Assembly: GCA_020633495.1 (NCBI GenBank)
Contig: JACKDR010000002.1
Coordinates: forward strand, 124,001-188,000
Reading direction: 5' to 3'
DNA length: 64,000 nt
Source: Kofleriaceae bacterium
GTDB taxonomy: Bacteria > Myxococcota_A > Polyangia > Haliangiales > Haliangiaceae
A program made the translations under genes and the position numbers. Under the pieces are notes generated by a model that was not told the origin of the DNA, did no database searches, and saw only the letters and a list, made by a program, of their open reading frames with translations. Numbering within the stretch: position 1 is the stretch's first letter; each line of letters begins with the position of its first letter. Shown here in pieces: positions 37,707 to 48,675 of this stretch.

Positions 37707-38213
37707 TCAGGCCAGCGCGAGGTAGTGGCTGGCGCCGATGCCGGGCAGCTCCTCGACCCGGACCTCGAAGCCCAGGACGTTGCCCTCGGCGACCGCCGCC
37801 GCCATGGCGTCGCGCAGGTGGTGCGCGACGTGCTCGGCGAGCCCCTCGACCGAGCAGTTCTCGATGGGCAGCAGCACGACGTCGCCGCGCGGGCACACGT
37901 AGCGGGCGCCGCACAGCCGGAACTCGAGCTCGTCGCCGTCGTCGCGGACGATCTCGAGGAACGGGTTCTTCGCCGGCAGCAGCAGGCGCTCGCGCCAGGC
38001 GTCGCACAGCGCGCCCAGCGGCAGGCGGATCTGGTCGAGGTCGACCATGCGCGCCATCGCGCCGTCGGCGAGGTCGAGGTCGACGAAGATCCGCGCGTTG
38101 TGGCCGTGCAGCCGCTCCTTGTGGCCGTCCGGGTACACGGTCATGTGCCCGAAGTACAGCCGTTCGGGCTCGGTGACGACGTGCAGGCGGAAGCGGGCGC
38201 GCGCTGGCGGCAT
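37707..38213 (-). CDS. 6-pyruvoyl tetrahydropterin synthase / QueD family protein
   Basis: 168 residues. The zinc-site histidines appear in YFGHMTVYPDGHKERLHGHNARIFVDLDL, and the C-terminal PIENCSVEGLAEHVA matches the glutamate-containing motif of PTPS/QueD enzymes. The usual catalytic Cys before the HGHN motif is not obvious, so the reaction (queuosine precursor, tetrahydropterin or other) is unclear. ATG 38213 overlaps the stop of the subtilase gene, implying cotranscription, although no pathway link is apparent. Confidence 0.8.
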   Translation of the reverse strand: MPPARARFRLHVVTEPERLYFGHMTVYPDGHKERLHGHNARIFVDLDLADGAMARMVDLDQIRLPLGALCDAWRERLLLPAKNPFLEIVRDDGDELEFRLCGARYVCPRGDVVLLPIENCSVEGLAEHVAHHLRDAMAAAVAEGNVLGFEVRVEELPGIGASHYLALA

Positions 38214-40009
38214 CACGGGCGCAGCGCGACGCGCGCCAGCCCGAGGGCGACCAGCGCGTTGGCGACCAGCCAGATGGGATCGAAGCCGAACAGGCCCGGC
38301 ACCCACGCGACGTCGACGCGGGCCACCGCCATCAGCGTCAGCGCGCCGGCGACGCCGACCGCGACGCCGGCCAGCGGCGCGCGCAAGCGGCGCACGCCCC
38401 AGCCCAGCGACAGCAGCGTCAGCGGCAAGAGCGCGCTCGCGAACAGCGCGTTGGCGGGCAGCGCGATCAGCGCGACCGCGCCGAGGCCGGCGCCGACCAG
38501 GTAGCTCGGGCCCAGCGCGACGCGGCGCCGCGACGACGCGGCCAGGGCGCCGGCGAGCAGCAGGCCGAGGGCGGCGGCCAGGCCGCCGCGACCGGCGCGA
38601 CGCTCCGCGGCCTCGGTCGAGGCCGACGCCACCGCCGCCTGGGCGCGGCGCACCGCGGCCTCGGCGTCGACGATGCCGGCGCCGTAGCGGTCGCGCTCGT
38701 ACTTCTGGTTGGCCGGCTTGCGCGCGGTCTCCTCGAGGACGCGCTCGACGTCGTCGGGGTTGGTCACGCCCTCGCCGACCACCAGCGCGGCGACGCCGGC
38801 GACGTGCGGCGACGCCATCGACGTGCCCATGTAGCCGTAGTAGTCGCTGTGGGTGGGGTCGCCGATCGCGATCGTGTTCTGCAGGACGCCGTCGGGCATG
38901 CCGTCGCCGTTCTGGTCGACGCGGGTGTTGCCGCCCGGCGCCGCGACGTCGACGTCCTTGCCGTAGTTCGAGTAGAACGTCGTCGACTCGTCGTACTGGG
39001 TCGCCGACACCGCGATGACGCCGGGGTAGGCGGCCGGGTAGCCGACCTTGCTGCGGCTCTCGTTGCCGGCGGCGGCGACGATCGTGACGCCCTTGCCGTG
39101 GGCGTACTCGCACGCCTTCTTGAGCACGCGCGACGGGAACGGGCCACCCAGGCTCATGTTGATGACCTTGGCGCCGTGATCGGCGGCGTAGCGGATGGCG
39201 TCGGCGATGCCGGCCACCGAGCCCGAGCCGTCGGCGCCCAGGACCTTGAGCGGCATGATGCGGACGTTGCGGGCGACGCCGGCGACGCCGACGCCGTTGT
39301 TGGTCGCCTGCGCGATCGTGCCGGTGACGTGGGTGCCGTGGCCGTGGTCGTCGTTGGCGTGGGTGTCGTTGTCGACGAAGTCGTAGGGGTCGACGAAGTC
39401 GAGGCCGGCGAGGTCCTCGACCTGGTGGTAGCGCGCGCCCATGGTCTCGTAGGCGACGCCGGTGTCGAGGACGGCGACGATCGTGCCGTTGCCGTCGGCG
39501 AGCTTCCACGCCTCGGGCATGTGGAGCTGGCGCAGGTGCCACTGGAACGCGTACTTCGGGTCGTTGGGGAAGCCCTCCCACGCCGGGGCGGCGTCCTCGA
39601 CCACGTACGCCTCGTTGGCCGGGATCGACATCTGCGAGTCGGGCTCGGCGATCTCGACCTCGGGGCGGTGCGACAGGGCGGCGAGCAGGGCGTCGCGGCG
39701 GGCCGGGTCGACGTGGGCGCGGTAGAAGCGCTCGTCGTAGGACTCGGCCGAGACCAGCTTCAGCTCGATGCCGAGGTCGTGATCGATGGCGGCGATCTGC
39801 GCCGGGGTGGCGTCGTCGCGGAGGTCGACCAGGATGTCGTCGGGGTCGGCGCCGAGGCCGGCCGCGCGATCGGCGGCGACGTCCTGCGCCGACGCGCCGT
39901 CGTGGTGGTCCTCGTCGGGGCGGAAGAACCACCACAGCGCGACCAGGGCGATGACCACGAGCACCCACAAGAGGCTGCTCTTCCGGCGCGGAGCGTTGAC
40001 GTCGTCCAT
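38213..40009 (-). CDS. Subtilisin-like serine protease, membrane-anchored
   Basis: 598 residues. The N-terminal helix (13-29, LLWVLVVIALVALWWFF) is a signal anchor, followed by an inhibitor-like prodomain (about 40-125). The S8 catalytic triad is Asp182 (VAVLDTGVA), His224 (DDHGHGTHVTG) and Ser397 (MGTSMASPH), with the oxyanion Asn in AAAGNE. From about 480 the chain is hydrophobic, with four or so helices at the C-terminus, so the protease domain is probably extracytoplasmic and held by both ends. Overlaps the PTPS-like gene. Confidence 0.92.
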   Translation of the reverse strand: MDDVNAPRRKSSLLWVLVVIALVALWWFFRPDEDHHDGASAQDVAADRAAGLGADPDDILVDLRDDATPAQIAAIDHDLGIELKLVSAESYDERFYRAHVDPARRDALLAALSHRPEVEIAEPDSQMSIPANEAYVVEDAAPAWEGFPNDPKYAFQWHLRQLHMPEAWKLADGNGTIVAVLDTGVAYETMGARYHQVEDLAGLDFVDPYDFVDNDTHANDDHGHGTHVTGTIAQATNNGVGVAGVARNVRIMPLKVLGADGSGSVAGIADAIRYAADHGAKVINMSLGGPFPSRVLKKACEYAHGKGVTIVAAAGNESRSKVGYPAAYPGVIAVSATQYDESTTFYSNYGKDVDVAAPGGNTRVDQNGDGMPDGVLQNTIAIGDPTHSDYYGYMGTSMASPHVAGVAALVVGEGVTNPDDVERVLEETARKPANQKYERDRYGAGIVDAEAAVRRAQAAVASASTEAAERRAGRGGLAAALGLLLAGALAASSRRRVALGPSYLVGAGLGAVALIALPANALFASALLPLTLLSLGWGVRRLRAPLAGVAVGVAGALTLMAVARVDVAWVPGLFGFDPIWLVANALVALGLARVALRP

Positions 40010-40106
40010 GATTTCGAAAGTATAGATCCGCCGGGCGCGCCGCGCTCGCCCGGACTCGGAGCGGCGCTCCCGGGCCCGCCGCAGGGCCGCCGGCGGCGCC
40101 CCGCGA

Positions 40107-41414
40107 TCAGATCAGGACCTGCTCGCCCTCGTCGAGGTCGTCGCCGCCCAGCGCGAGCTGGTTGTCGAGCTCGCGGTCCTCGGCGAGGTCCTCGAGATAC
40201 TTCTTGATTTCCGGGAAGTTGGCGACGATACGCTCGACGTACTCGCGGCCCAGGAACAAGACGGTCGACTGCCGCGACGCGGTGACGCTCGCGGTCGTGG
40301 TGCTGCCCTGCAACAGCGCCATCTCGCCGAAAACGTCGCCGGTGCGCAGCGTGCCCAGGACCGCCGGGCGGCCGGCGTCGAGCCGGCTGACCTCGGCCTC
40401 GCCGGTCAGGACCACGAACAGGCCGCGGGCGTCCTCGCCCTGGTGGATGATCGGCGTGCCCGGCGCGACGTCGTGGCTGGTGAAGCGACGCAGCAGGTCG
40501 CGCTGCTGCTGCCGGTTGAACGGCCGGAACAGGGGGCTGGTCGCCATCAGGTTGCTGAGCAGGCGGTCGCGGGTGAACGCGTGCAGCGCCTCGGCGACCG
40601 CGCCGATCTCGTCGGCCAGCGCCGACAGCGAGGCGCGGCCGACCTCGAGCAGATCGGCCTCGCCGACGACCTCGACCGAGGCCGATCGCGGCTGCGCCGA
40701 CAAGAGCGCCATCTCGCCGAACACCGCGCCCTCGTGCAGGTGCGCGAGCTCGGTCTGGCGGCCCAGGCCGTCGGTGGCGAACACCCGCAGCTCGCCGCCG
40801 GCGACGAAGAAGAACGACTGGCCGGGCTCGCCCTCGCGGATCGCCAGGGCCCCGGCGGGCAGGCGGCGCGCGGTCAGGGTGTCGAGGACGCGCCGGAACG
40901 CGGCCTCGGTCAGCGCCGACAAGAGCGGGATCGGGTGCAGCGCCTCGGGCCAGTCGTGGAAGTCGGCGGTGGCGGTGGCGGCGCGGCGCGCGGCGGCGAC
41001 GGCGAGATCGTCGGGCGCCGCGGCGCGGAGATCGGGCACCGGGATCTCCGTGGTCGGCGCCGGCGGCGCCATGCGCGCCGCGAACCGGTTGAGCAGCTCG
41101 GAGTCGCAGCCGTAGTGGACGACCAGCGCCGAGGTCAGCTCGGAGGCGTCGACCTGGCGCGACTCGAGGACGCGCTGGCAGATCAGCGCGACCAGCGGGT
41201 GGCCGGCCTTGATCGCGTACCACGCGACCGCGCGGTAGACATCGTCGGCGCCGGCGGCGCCGAGCCCGGCGAGGCAGTCGGCGACCTTGAGGCGGGCGTC
41301 GTGATCCAGCGGCGCGGCGGCGACGACCGCGTCGTAGAGGCGGAGCGCCGGCACCAGGTTGCCCTGGGCGAAGAGGCGCGCCGCGTGCATCTTGACCTCG
41401 GCGAGTGCGGGCAT
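40107..41414 (-). CDS. Protein with two cyclic-nucleotide-binding domains
   Basis: 435 residues from ATG 41414 (GGGGAT upstream); an in-frame start at 41456 adds 14 residues. A helical N-terminal part (1-150) resembles a short TPR region (AARLFAQGNLVPALRLYDAVV). Two cNMP-binding beta-rolls follow: FFFVAGGELRVFA with GAVFGEMALLSAQPRSASV (about 200-290), and GLFVVLTGEAEVSRL with GDVFGEMALLQGSTTTASV (about 310-400). The Arg of the second phosphate-binding cassette is replaced by Thr. No DNA-binding domain or kinase is present, so the output is unknown. Confidence 0.88.
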   Translation of the reverse strand: MPALAEVKMHAARLFAQGNLVPALRLYDAVVAAAPLDHDARLKVADCLAGLGAAGADDVYRAVAWYAIKAGHPLVALICQRVLESRQVDASELTSALVVHYGCDSELLNRFAARMAPPAPTTEIPVPDLRAAAPDDLAVAAARRAATATADFHDWPEALHPIPLLSALTEAAFRRVLDTLTARRLPAGALAIREGEPGQSFFFVAGGELRVFATDGLGRQTELAHLHEGAVFGEMALLSAQPRSASVEVVGEADLLEVGRASLSALADEIGAVAEALHAFTRDRLLSNLMATSPLFRPFNRQQQRDLLRRFTSHDVAPGTPIIHQGEDARGLFVVLTGEAEVSRLDAGRPAVLGTLRTGDVFGEMALLQGSTTTASVTASRQSTVLFLGREYVERIVANFPEIKKYLEDLAEDRELDNQLALGGDDLDEGEQVLI

Positions 41415-41587
41415 CTCGATCCCCCGCGCGACGGTAACACCTTTGCCGGGGCTCATTTGACAGCGTCGGCGGGCGGGGGCCTATACTCGGCCGGCGTGGC
41501 GCCGACGCGTCCCGCGGTCTCGCCGACGTCGCCGGGTGCTACGACCAGGCGGCGGGAGCGACACGCGCGGTCGTCGGGCCTCCGGAG

Positions 41588-43520
41588 ATGATCGTGAAGA
41601 AGTGCGTGAGCTGCGGGAAGGAGCTTCCCGAGACCGCGGTGCACTGCGTGTTCTGCGGGGCCAAGCAGCCGGCCGCCGCGGCGCCCGCGGCGCCGCCGGG
41701 CGGCGGTGCGTCGGCGAAGACGGTGATGGGGTACTCGGCCGCCGAGCTGCTCAAGAACCTGCCGCAGAAGCCGGGAGGCGCCGCGCCGGGCGCAGCCGGC
41801 GGACCGCCGCCGGCTGGCTCGCCGCCCGTGGGCGGGCCGCCGCCGGGGACCGCCGCGCCGGGGCCCGCGCCGATGCGGCCGCCCGGGCCCGCGCCGATGG
41901 CCGCGCCGGGGCCGTCACCGATGTCGTCGCCCGCGCCGGGTCCGTCGATGGGGCCGCCGCCGGGACCGGCCGCCGGTCCGTCGCCGCTCGAGATCGCGCA
42001 GACCGCGGTCGGTGGGCTGTCGCCGGTGGCGGCGCCCCCGGCCGCAGGCGCCAGCCAGCCCGCCCGACACCCGGGCCGCCGAGGTCGCGGCGACCGCGTT
42101 CGCCGTGCAGTCTCCCTTCGCCGGCGGTCCGCCGCCGGCCGCGCCGTCGCCGATGGGCGGCCCGCCGCCCGGCATGGGCGGCCCGATGGGCGGCCCGATG
42201 GGCGGTCCGCCGCCCGGCATGGGCGGCCCGATGGGCGGTCCGTCGCCGATGGGCGGCCCGATGGGCGGTCCGCCGCCCGGCATGGGCGGCCCGCCGCCCG
42301 GCCCCGCGCCGACGCCTGCGTCGCAGGCCGCGACGATGTTCATGCAGGGCCCGGCGCCGACGCCGGCGAGCCCGTCCCCGATGGGCGGCCCGTCCCCGAT
42401 GGGCGGCCCGTCCCCGATGGGCAGCCCGTCCCCGATGGGCGGCCCGTCCCCGATGGGCGGCCCGTCCCCGATGGGCGGCCCGTCCCCGATGGGCGGCCCG
42501 TCCCCGATGGGCCCGTCCCCGATGGGCGGCCCGTCCCCGATGGGCGGCCCGTCCCCGATGGGCGGCCCGTCCCCGATGGGCGGCATGGGCGGCCCTCCCT
42601 CACCGATGCCCGCGCCGCAGCGCGGCGGGCCCGGCGGCACCGCCGTGGTCAGCGCGCCGACGCCGCCGTACCTGGCGTCGCAGACCGCGGCCCGCATGGG
42701 TCGCCCGGTCGAGCCGTTCAACGGCGGCCTGCAGACCGTGCTGATCCTGTTCGGCGTCCTGCTCACCGCGGCGTTCTGCACGCCGCTGGCGACCAAGCCG
42801 TCGATGAGCTTCTTCTGGGATCAGCTCGGCGATCTCGAGGGCAAGCTGAAGGTCGTGCCGATGATGGTCGCCGCCGCCGGCGTGCTCGGCCTGGTGTTCG
42901 GCCTGATCCCGCTCGCCGCCACCGCGCGCGGCTGGGCCGCCGCGGTGCTCGGGGTCGTGCCGATCCTCTACGTCTCGCTGGTCGTCCCCAAGGACTTCGC
43001 CTGGCAGGAGCCGGTGGGCGCGGTCGGGACGATCCTGGTCGGCGCCGGGCTCTTGCTGCGCAGCGCCTATCGCGACGCGTCGCTGGGCCGCCTGCTCGCG
43101 ACGATCGGCGCGGTGTGCGTGCTGGTGACCCTGCTGGTGCCCGAGCACGACAAGATCCCGCTGGTCGCGATCTTCGACCAGATCGCCAACGCCCGCGAGG
43201 TCAGCCAGCAGATCGCGATCGCGTCGACGCTGCTGCGCGTGCTGGTGGCGGCGCTGGCGCTGCTGGTGTGGCTGCCGAGCGGCACCGCGGGCGCGGGCGG
43301 GCTGGCGTGGCTGTGGTGCTTCGTCCCGACGATCATCCACTTCACCGCGCTGATCGCCAAGGGCCACATCGGCGACGTCGTGAAGGCCCGGCCCAGCACC
43401 GCGCTGTTCGGCAAGCTCGACCACCTCGGCGTGCTGCCGGTGGGCGTCATCGCGTCGGGCTTCGTCGCCTACGCGGCGTTCGGCCTGGCCACGGCGCTGG
43501 GCAAGAACCTCGAGCGCTGA
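41588..43520 (+). CDS. Zinc-ribbon, PSPMGG-repeat, multi-helix membrane protein (frame interrupted)
   Basis: Begins MIVKKCVSCGKELPETAVHC with a CxxC-CxxC zinc ribbon. A Pro/Gly-rich region follows, including 12 PSPMGG repeats, then about seven hydrophobic helices (LILFGVLLTAAFCTPLA to GVIASGFVAYAAFGLATALG). The first and last parts are in different frames: the interval is one base over a codon multiple and the switch lies near 42040-42060. Downstream frame 42012-43520 has no own start, which argues for one gene with an indel. The zinc-ribbon-plus-membrane layout recalls DUF-type proteins in myxobacteria. The stop overlaps the next start. Confidence 0.75.
42371..42583 (+). repeat. 18-bp minisatellite encoding PSPMGG
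   Basis: Twelve tandem copies of an 18-bp unit (CCCGTCCCCGATGGGCGG) encode PSPMGG. One copy lacks three bases (PSPMG) and one has Ser for Gly; the rest are nearly identical at DNA level. It lies in the linker between the zinc ribbon and the membrane domain. Confidence 0.9.
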
Positions 43521-44179
43521 TGCCGGAGGCGTGCGTCATCGGGCGCACCGTCCTCGGGCGCGACATCGAGGCGGTGCGCTTCGATCCGCCCGACTACGCG
43601 CGCGCGCGGCCCGCCGCGATCCTGTTCGGCGCGATCCACGGCGACGAGCCCGCGACCGTGCTGCAGCTCGAGCGCCTGGCCGAGGAGCTGATCGAGCGGC
43701 CGCCCGGCCGCGTGACCTGGCTGGTGCCGTGCCTCAACCCGGACGGCGTCGCCGCGGGCACCAAGAACAACGCCAACGACGTCGATCTCAACCGTCACTT
43801 CGCGTCGCGCAACTGGACCGCGGCGCACCAGGGCGGCTACTTCCCGGGCACCGCGCCGGAGACCGAGCCCGAGGTCCGCGCGCTGGTCGAGCTGATCGAG
43901 CGCGCCGGCGCGCGCCGGCTGATCGCGATGCACGCGACCTTCCGCTGCGTGAACTGGGACGGCGACGGCAAGGCGCTCGCCGAGCAGATGGGCGCGCTGT
44001 GCGGCTACGAGGTCACCGGCGACATCGGGTACCCGACGCCGGGCTCGTTCGGCTCCAAGTACGGCGTCGATCGAGGCCTCGAGGTGGTGACGATGGAGGT
44101 CCCGTACCTCGAGGTCGACGAGCGCGCGTGGACCGAAACCCGCGCCGCGCTTCGGTTTTCCGTCGATCTGCCGACCTGA
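43520..44179 (+). CDS. M14-type zinc carboxypeptidase/amidase (MpaA-like)
   Basis: 219 residues. The zinc ligands are in FGAIHGDEP (HxxE) and the later His in IAMHATF. Supporting motifs are CLNPDGVA and NDVDLNRHFASRNW, and a Glu near TMEVPY serves as catalytic base candidate. The small size and motifs match murein-peptide amidase MpaA and relatives, so a role in cleaving peptidoglycan-derived peptides is likely. No signal peptide is present, consistent with cytoplasmic recycling. ATG overlaps the stop of the zinc-ribbon gene (TGATG). Confidence 0.88.
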   Translation: MPEACVIGRTVLGRDIEAVRFDPPDYARARPAAILFGAIHGDEPATVLQLERLAEELIERPPGRVTWLVPCLNPDGVAAGTKNNANDVDLNRHFASRNWTAAHQGGYFPGTAPETEPEVRALVELIERAGARRLIAMHATFRCVNWDGDGKALAEQMGALCGYEVTGDIGYPTPGSFGSKYGVDRGLEVVTMEVPYLEVDERAWTETRAALRFSVDLPT

Positions 44180-44243
44180 GGACGCGGCGCGGTGAGAGTG
44201 TGCCATTGCGCCCGGTTGTGACTTTCTGTCACGCTAGCGCGAG

Positions 44244-45680
<1,437 letters not shown>

Positions 45681-45710
45681 CCGCCGTGGCGCGGCGCGCG
45701 CCGGCGCGGC

Positions 45711-46637
45711 TCACAGGCTGGCGGCGAGGGCGCCGGCGAGATCCGGGTGCTGGTACTTGAACGCGTGGGCGAGCAGCGCCCGCGGCACCACCTTGCGCCC
45801 GGCCAGCAGGTACGCCGCGGCCTCGCCGGCGACCAGGCGCACGGCGAAGCCCGGGACCGGCATCCAGCTCGGGCGATGCAGGGCGTGGCCGATGGCGCGG
45901 GCCAGGCCGCGGGCGCGCACCGCCTCGGGCGCGACCAGGTTGACCGGGCCGTGCCACGCCGCCTCGTCGAGCGCGGCCAGGTAGGCGGCGACGACGTCGG
46001 CGCGGTGGATCCACGACACCCACTGCTCGCCGGAGCCGAGCTTGCCGCCGACGAAGAACTTGAACGGGCCGGCGAGCCGCGCCAGCGGGCCGCCGCGATC
46101 GAGCACCAGCCCGGTGCGCATGCGGACGACCCGGACGTCGTGCGGCTCGGCGAGCTGGGCCTCGGCCTCCCAGTCGCGACAGACCCGGGCCAGGAACGAG
46201 TCGCCGGGCGGATCGGCCTCGGTGACGTCGTCGTCGTCGAAGCCGGCGGTGTCGATCGCGAACGGGTAGTAGTCGACGCCCGACGCGCTGACCAGCACCC
46301 GCGGCCGCTCCGCCGCCGGCAGCGCCGCGATGGCCTCGACCAGGTAGCGGGTGCTCTCGACCCGGCTGTCGCGGATGCGCTGCTTGACGCGGGCGTCCCA
46401 GCGCTGGCCGATCGGCTCGCCGGCGAGGTGGATGACGCCGTCGACGCCGCGGACCTCGGCCTGCCACGCGCCCGGGCTCTCGAGCTCGGCGGCGACCGCG
46501 GCGACGCCGTCGCCGAGCGCGGCGCGGGCCCGCGCCGGATCGCGGCTCAGCGCCACGACCTCGTCGCCGCGGCCGCGCAGCGCCGCGACGATCGCCGAGC
46601 CGAGGAAGCCGGTGGCGCCGGTGACCAGGATCTTCAT
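45711..46637 (-). CDS. TIGR01777-type NAD(P)-dependent epimerase (SDR39U1/YfcH-like)
   Basis: 308 residues. The Rossmann opening is ILVTGATGFLGSAIV. HLAGEPIGQRW is characteristic of the family, as is the SASGVDYYPFA site with the Tyr. WVSWIHRADVV and the DUF1731 C-terminus (PVNLVAPEAVRARGLARAIG to VVPRALLAHAFKYQHPDLAGAL) complete it. The biochemical role of the family is poorly known. It lies 7 bases downstream of thiD on the same strand. Confidence 0.9.
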   Translation of the reverse strand: MKILVTGATGFLGSAIVAALRGRGDEVVALSRDPARARAALGDGVAAVAAELESPGAWQAEVRGVDGVIHLAGEPIGQRWDARVKQRIRDSRVESTRYLVEAIAALPAAERPRVLVSASGVDYYPFAIDTAGFDDDDVTEADPPGDSFLARVCRDWEAEAQLAEPHDVRVVRMRTGLVLDRGGPLARLAGPFKFFVGGKLGSGEQWVSWIHRADVVAAYLAALDEAAWHGPVNLVAPEAVRARGLARAIGHALHRPSWMPVPGFAVRLVAGEAAAYLLAGRKVVPRALLAHAFKYQHPDLAGALAASL

Positions 46638-46644
46638 GCGGCCA

Positions 46645-47445
46645 TCACATCACCGACGGCCGGCCGCGGCCAGCCCGCACCGGGCCGCGCAGCCGCTCGG
46701 CGACGATCTCCTTGGCCTCGGCGCAGGCGTCGGGCAGCGCGCGGCCGCGCGCCAGCAGGCACGCGATCGCCGTCGACAGGGCGCAGCCGGTGCCGTGCAC
46801 CGGCTCGGGCAGCTGGACGCGCGGGCCGCGCAGCGCGACCACGCCGTCGCCGGTGACCAGCAGATCGACCGCCTCCTCGCCGGTGAGGTGGCCGCCCTTG
46901 ACCAGCACCGCCGGGACGCCCCGCGCGCGCAGCGCCTCGGCCGCCGCCACCGCCGACGCCTCGTCGACGACGCGGGTCCCGGTCAAGAGGCCGGCCTCGT
47001 CGGCGTTGGGCGTGATCAGGGTCAGGTGCGGCGCCAGCAGCTCGACCGCCTGGCGCGGATCGCCGTCGAACAGCGGCACGTCGCCGCGGGTCGGCCGCAG
47101 CACCGGGTCCCACACCACGGGCGCCACGGTCAGCGCGAAGGCGTCGGCGACCGCGTGCGCGGTGCCGGCCGAGCCCAGCATGCCGAGCTTGATCGCCACG
47201 ACCTCGACGTCGGACAGCAGCGTCGACAGCTGGCCGCCGACGGTGTCGGGGTCGACCGGGTTGGCCGCGACCACCGCGAGCGAGTTCTGCTCGGTCAGCG
47301 CGGTGGCGACGCCGACCGGGCGACAGCCCAGGATCGTCGCCAGCCGGGCGTCGGCGAGCAGGCCGGCGCCCGCCGACGGGTCGAGGCCGGCGCACAGCAG
47401 CACCGCGGGGGCGTCGAGGACGGGCGGGGTGTCGCGATACGGCAT
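46645..47445 (-). CDS. thiD: Hydroxymethylpyrimidine/phosphomethylpyrimidine kinase
   Basis: Phosphorylates HMP and HMP-P in thiamine synthesis. The 266 residues include the ribokinase-fold opening LCAGLDPSAGAGLLADARLA, the substrate segment TALTEQNS, VVWDPVL, TPNADEAGLLTG, LVKGGH and the anion-hole/ATP motif VHGTGCALSTAIA. No thi operon or TPP riboswitch is seen upstream. The epimerase gene follows closely. The gcdH-like gene ends 9 bases upstream of its start and may be in the same operon. Confidence 0.95.
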   Translation of the reverse strand: MPYRDTPPVLDAPAVLLCAGLDPSAGAGLLADARLATILGCRPVGVATALTEQNSLAVVAANPVDPDTVGGQLSTLLSDVEVVAIKLGMLGSAGTAHAVADAFALTVAPVVWDPVLRPTRGDVPLFDGDPRQAVELLAPHLTLITPNADEAGLLTGTRVVDEASAVAAAEALRARGVPAVLVKGGHLTGEEAVDLLVTGDGVVALRGPRVQLPEPVHGTGCALSTAIACLLARGRALPDACAEAKEIVAERLRGPVRAGRGRPSVM

Positions 47446-47454
47446 CCGGTCAGT

Positions 47455-48621
47455 CTAGCCGTCGAACGCCGCGAGCCCCGTGACGTCCTGCCCGACCACC
47501 AGCGTGTGGACGTCGTGGGTGCCCTCGTAGGTGTAGACCGACTCGAGGTTGAGCATGTGACGACCGCACTGGTAGTCGTCGGTGACGCCGTTGGCGCCGA
47601 GGATGTCGCGGGCGTCGCGGGCGATGTCGCGCGCCATCGCGACGTTGTTGCGCTTGGCCAGCGACACCTGCGGCGGCCGCAGCGTCCCGGCCTCCTTGAG
47701 GCGGCCCAGGCGCAGGTTCAGGAGCTGCGCCTTGGTGATCTCGCTGACCATGTCGACCAGCTTGCGCTGGACCAGCTGGTAGCCGGCGATCGGCCGCGAG
47801 AACTGGACCCGGTCCTTGGCGTACGACAGCGCCTCGTCGTAGCAGGCCATCGCGGCACCGACGACGCCGAAGCAGATGCCGAAGCGGGCCTGGCTCAGGC
47901 ACGACAGCGGGCCGCGCATGCCCTCGACGCCGGGCAGGATCGCGTCCTCGGGGACGACGCAGTCCTCGAGGATCAGCTCGCTGGTCACCGACGCGCGCAG
48001 CGACCACTTGCCGTGGATGTCGCGGGCGGTGAAGCCGGGGGTGGTCGTCGGCACCAGGAAGCCGCGGACCTTGCCGTCGAGCTTGGCCCACACCAGCGCG
48101 ACCGAGGCGATCGAGCCGTTGGTGATCCACCGCTTGGTGCCGTTGAGGCGGTAGCCGCCGTCGACGCGGGTCGCGGTGGTCAGCATGCCGGCGGGGTTGG
48201 AGCCGAAGTCGGGCTCGGTCAGGCCGAAGCAGCCGATCAGCCGGCCGGCGGCCATCTCGGGCAGGTAGCGATCCTTCTGGGCGTCGCTGCCGAAGGCCCA
48301 GATCGGGTACATCACCAGCGAGCTCTGCACCGACGCGAACGAGCGCAGGCCGGAGTCGCCGCGCTCGAGCTCCTGGCAGATCAGGCCGTACGCGACCGGG
48401 CCGGTGCCGGCGCAGCCGTGGCCGGTCAGCGACGAGCCCAAGAGGCCCATCTCGCCGATCACGGGGATCAGCTCGCGCGGGAAGGTGCCGGCGGTGAAGT
48501 GCTTGCCGATCGACGGCATCACGCGCGACGAGACGAAGTCGCGGACGGTGTCGCGGATCATCCGCTCCTCTTCGGTGAGGAGCTCGTCGATGCCGTAGTA
48601 GTCGAGACCGTGGAACGCCAT
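47455..48621 (-). CDS. Acyl-CoA dehydrogenase, glutaryl-CoA dehydrogenase-like
   Basis: 388 residues from ATG 48621, with GGAGG upstream. FAD-binding segments are CFGLTEPDFGSNPAGM and WITNGSIASVALVWAK. ARFGICFGVVGAAMACYDEALSYAKDRVQF and YQLVQRKLVDMVSEI follow. Catalytic Glu366 lies in VYTYEGTHDVH, the arrangement of glutaryl-CoA dehydrogenases, and RxxF/R substrate-pocket residues agree. I call the subtype from these motifs only. A family role in lysine/tryptophan degradation follows if correct. Divergent from the transglycosylase gene. Confidence 0.93.
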   Translation of the reverse strand: MAFHGLDYYGIDELLTEEERMIRDTVRDFVSSRVMPSIGKHFTAGTFPRELIPVIGEMGLLGSSLTGHGCAGTGPVAYGLICQELERGDSGLRSFASVQSSLVMYPIWAFGSDAQKDRYLPEMAAGRLIGCFGLTEPDFGSNPAGMLTTATRVDGGYRLNGTKRWITNGSIASVALVWAKLDGKVRGFLVPTTTPGFTARDIHGKWSLRASVTSELILEDCVVPEDAILPGVEGMRGPLSCLSQARFGICFGVVGAAMACYDEALSYAKDRVQFSRPIAGYQLVQRKLVDMVSEITKAQLLNLRLGRLKEAGTLRPPQVSLAKRNNVAMARDIARDARDILGANGVTDDYQCGRHMLNLESVYTYEGTHDVHTLVVGQDVTGLAAFDG

Positions 48622-48675
48622 GCTGCCTCCGCGGCGGGAACTGGAGCCGCCGGTTGCGGGCGGTATACTGCGCGC

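Noticed and set aside
42340..42603. CRISPR-like array (regular 18-bp units)
   Set aside because: Units are contiguous with no spacers and encode PSPMGG in frame with a larger protein; a minisatellite.
47446..47460. TPP riboswitch upstream of thiD
   Set aside because: The gap to the upstream gene is 9 bases; no THI-box is present.
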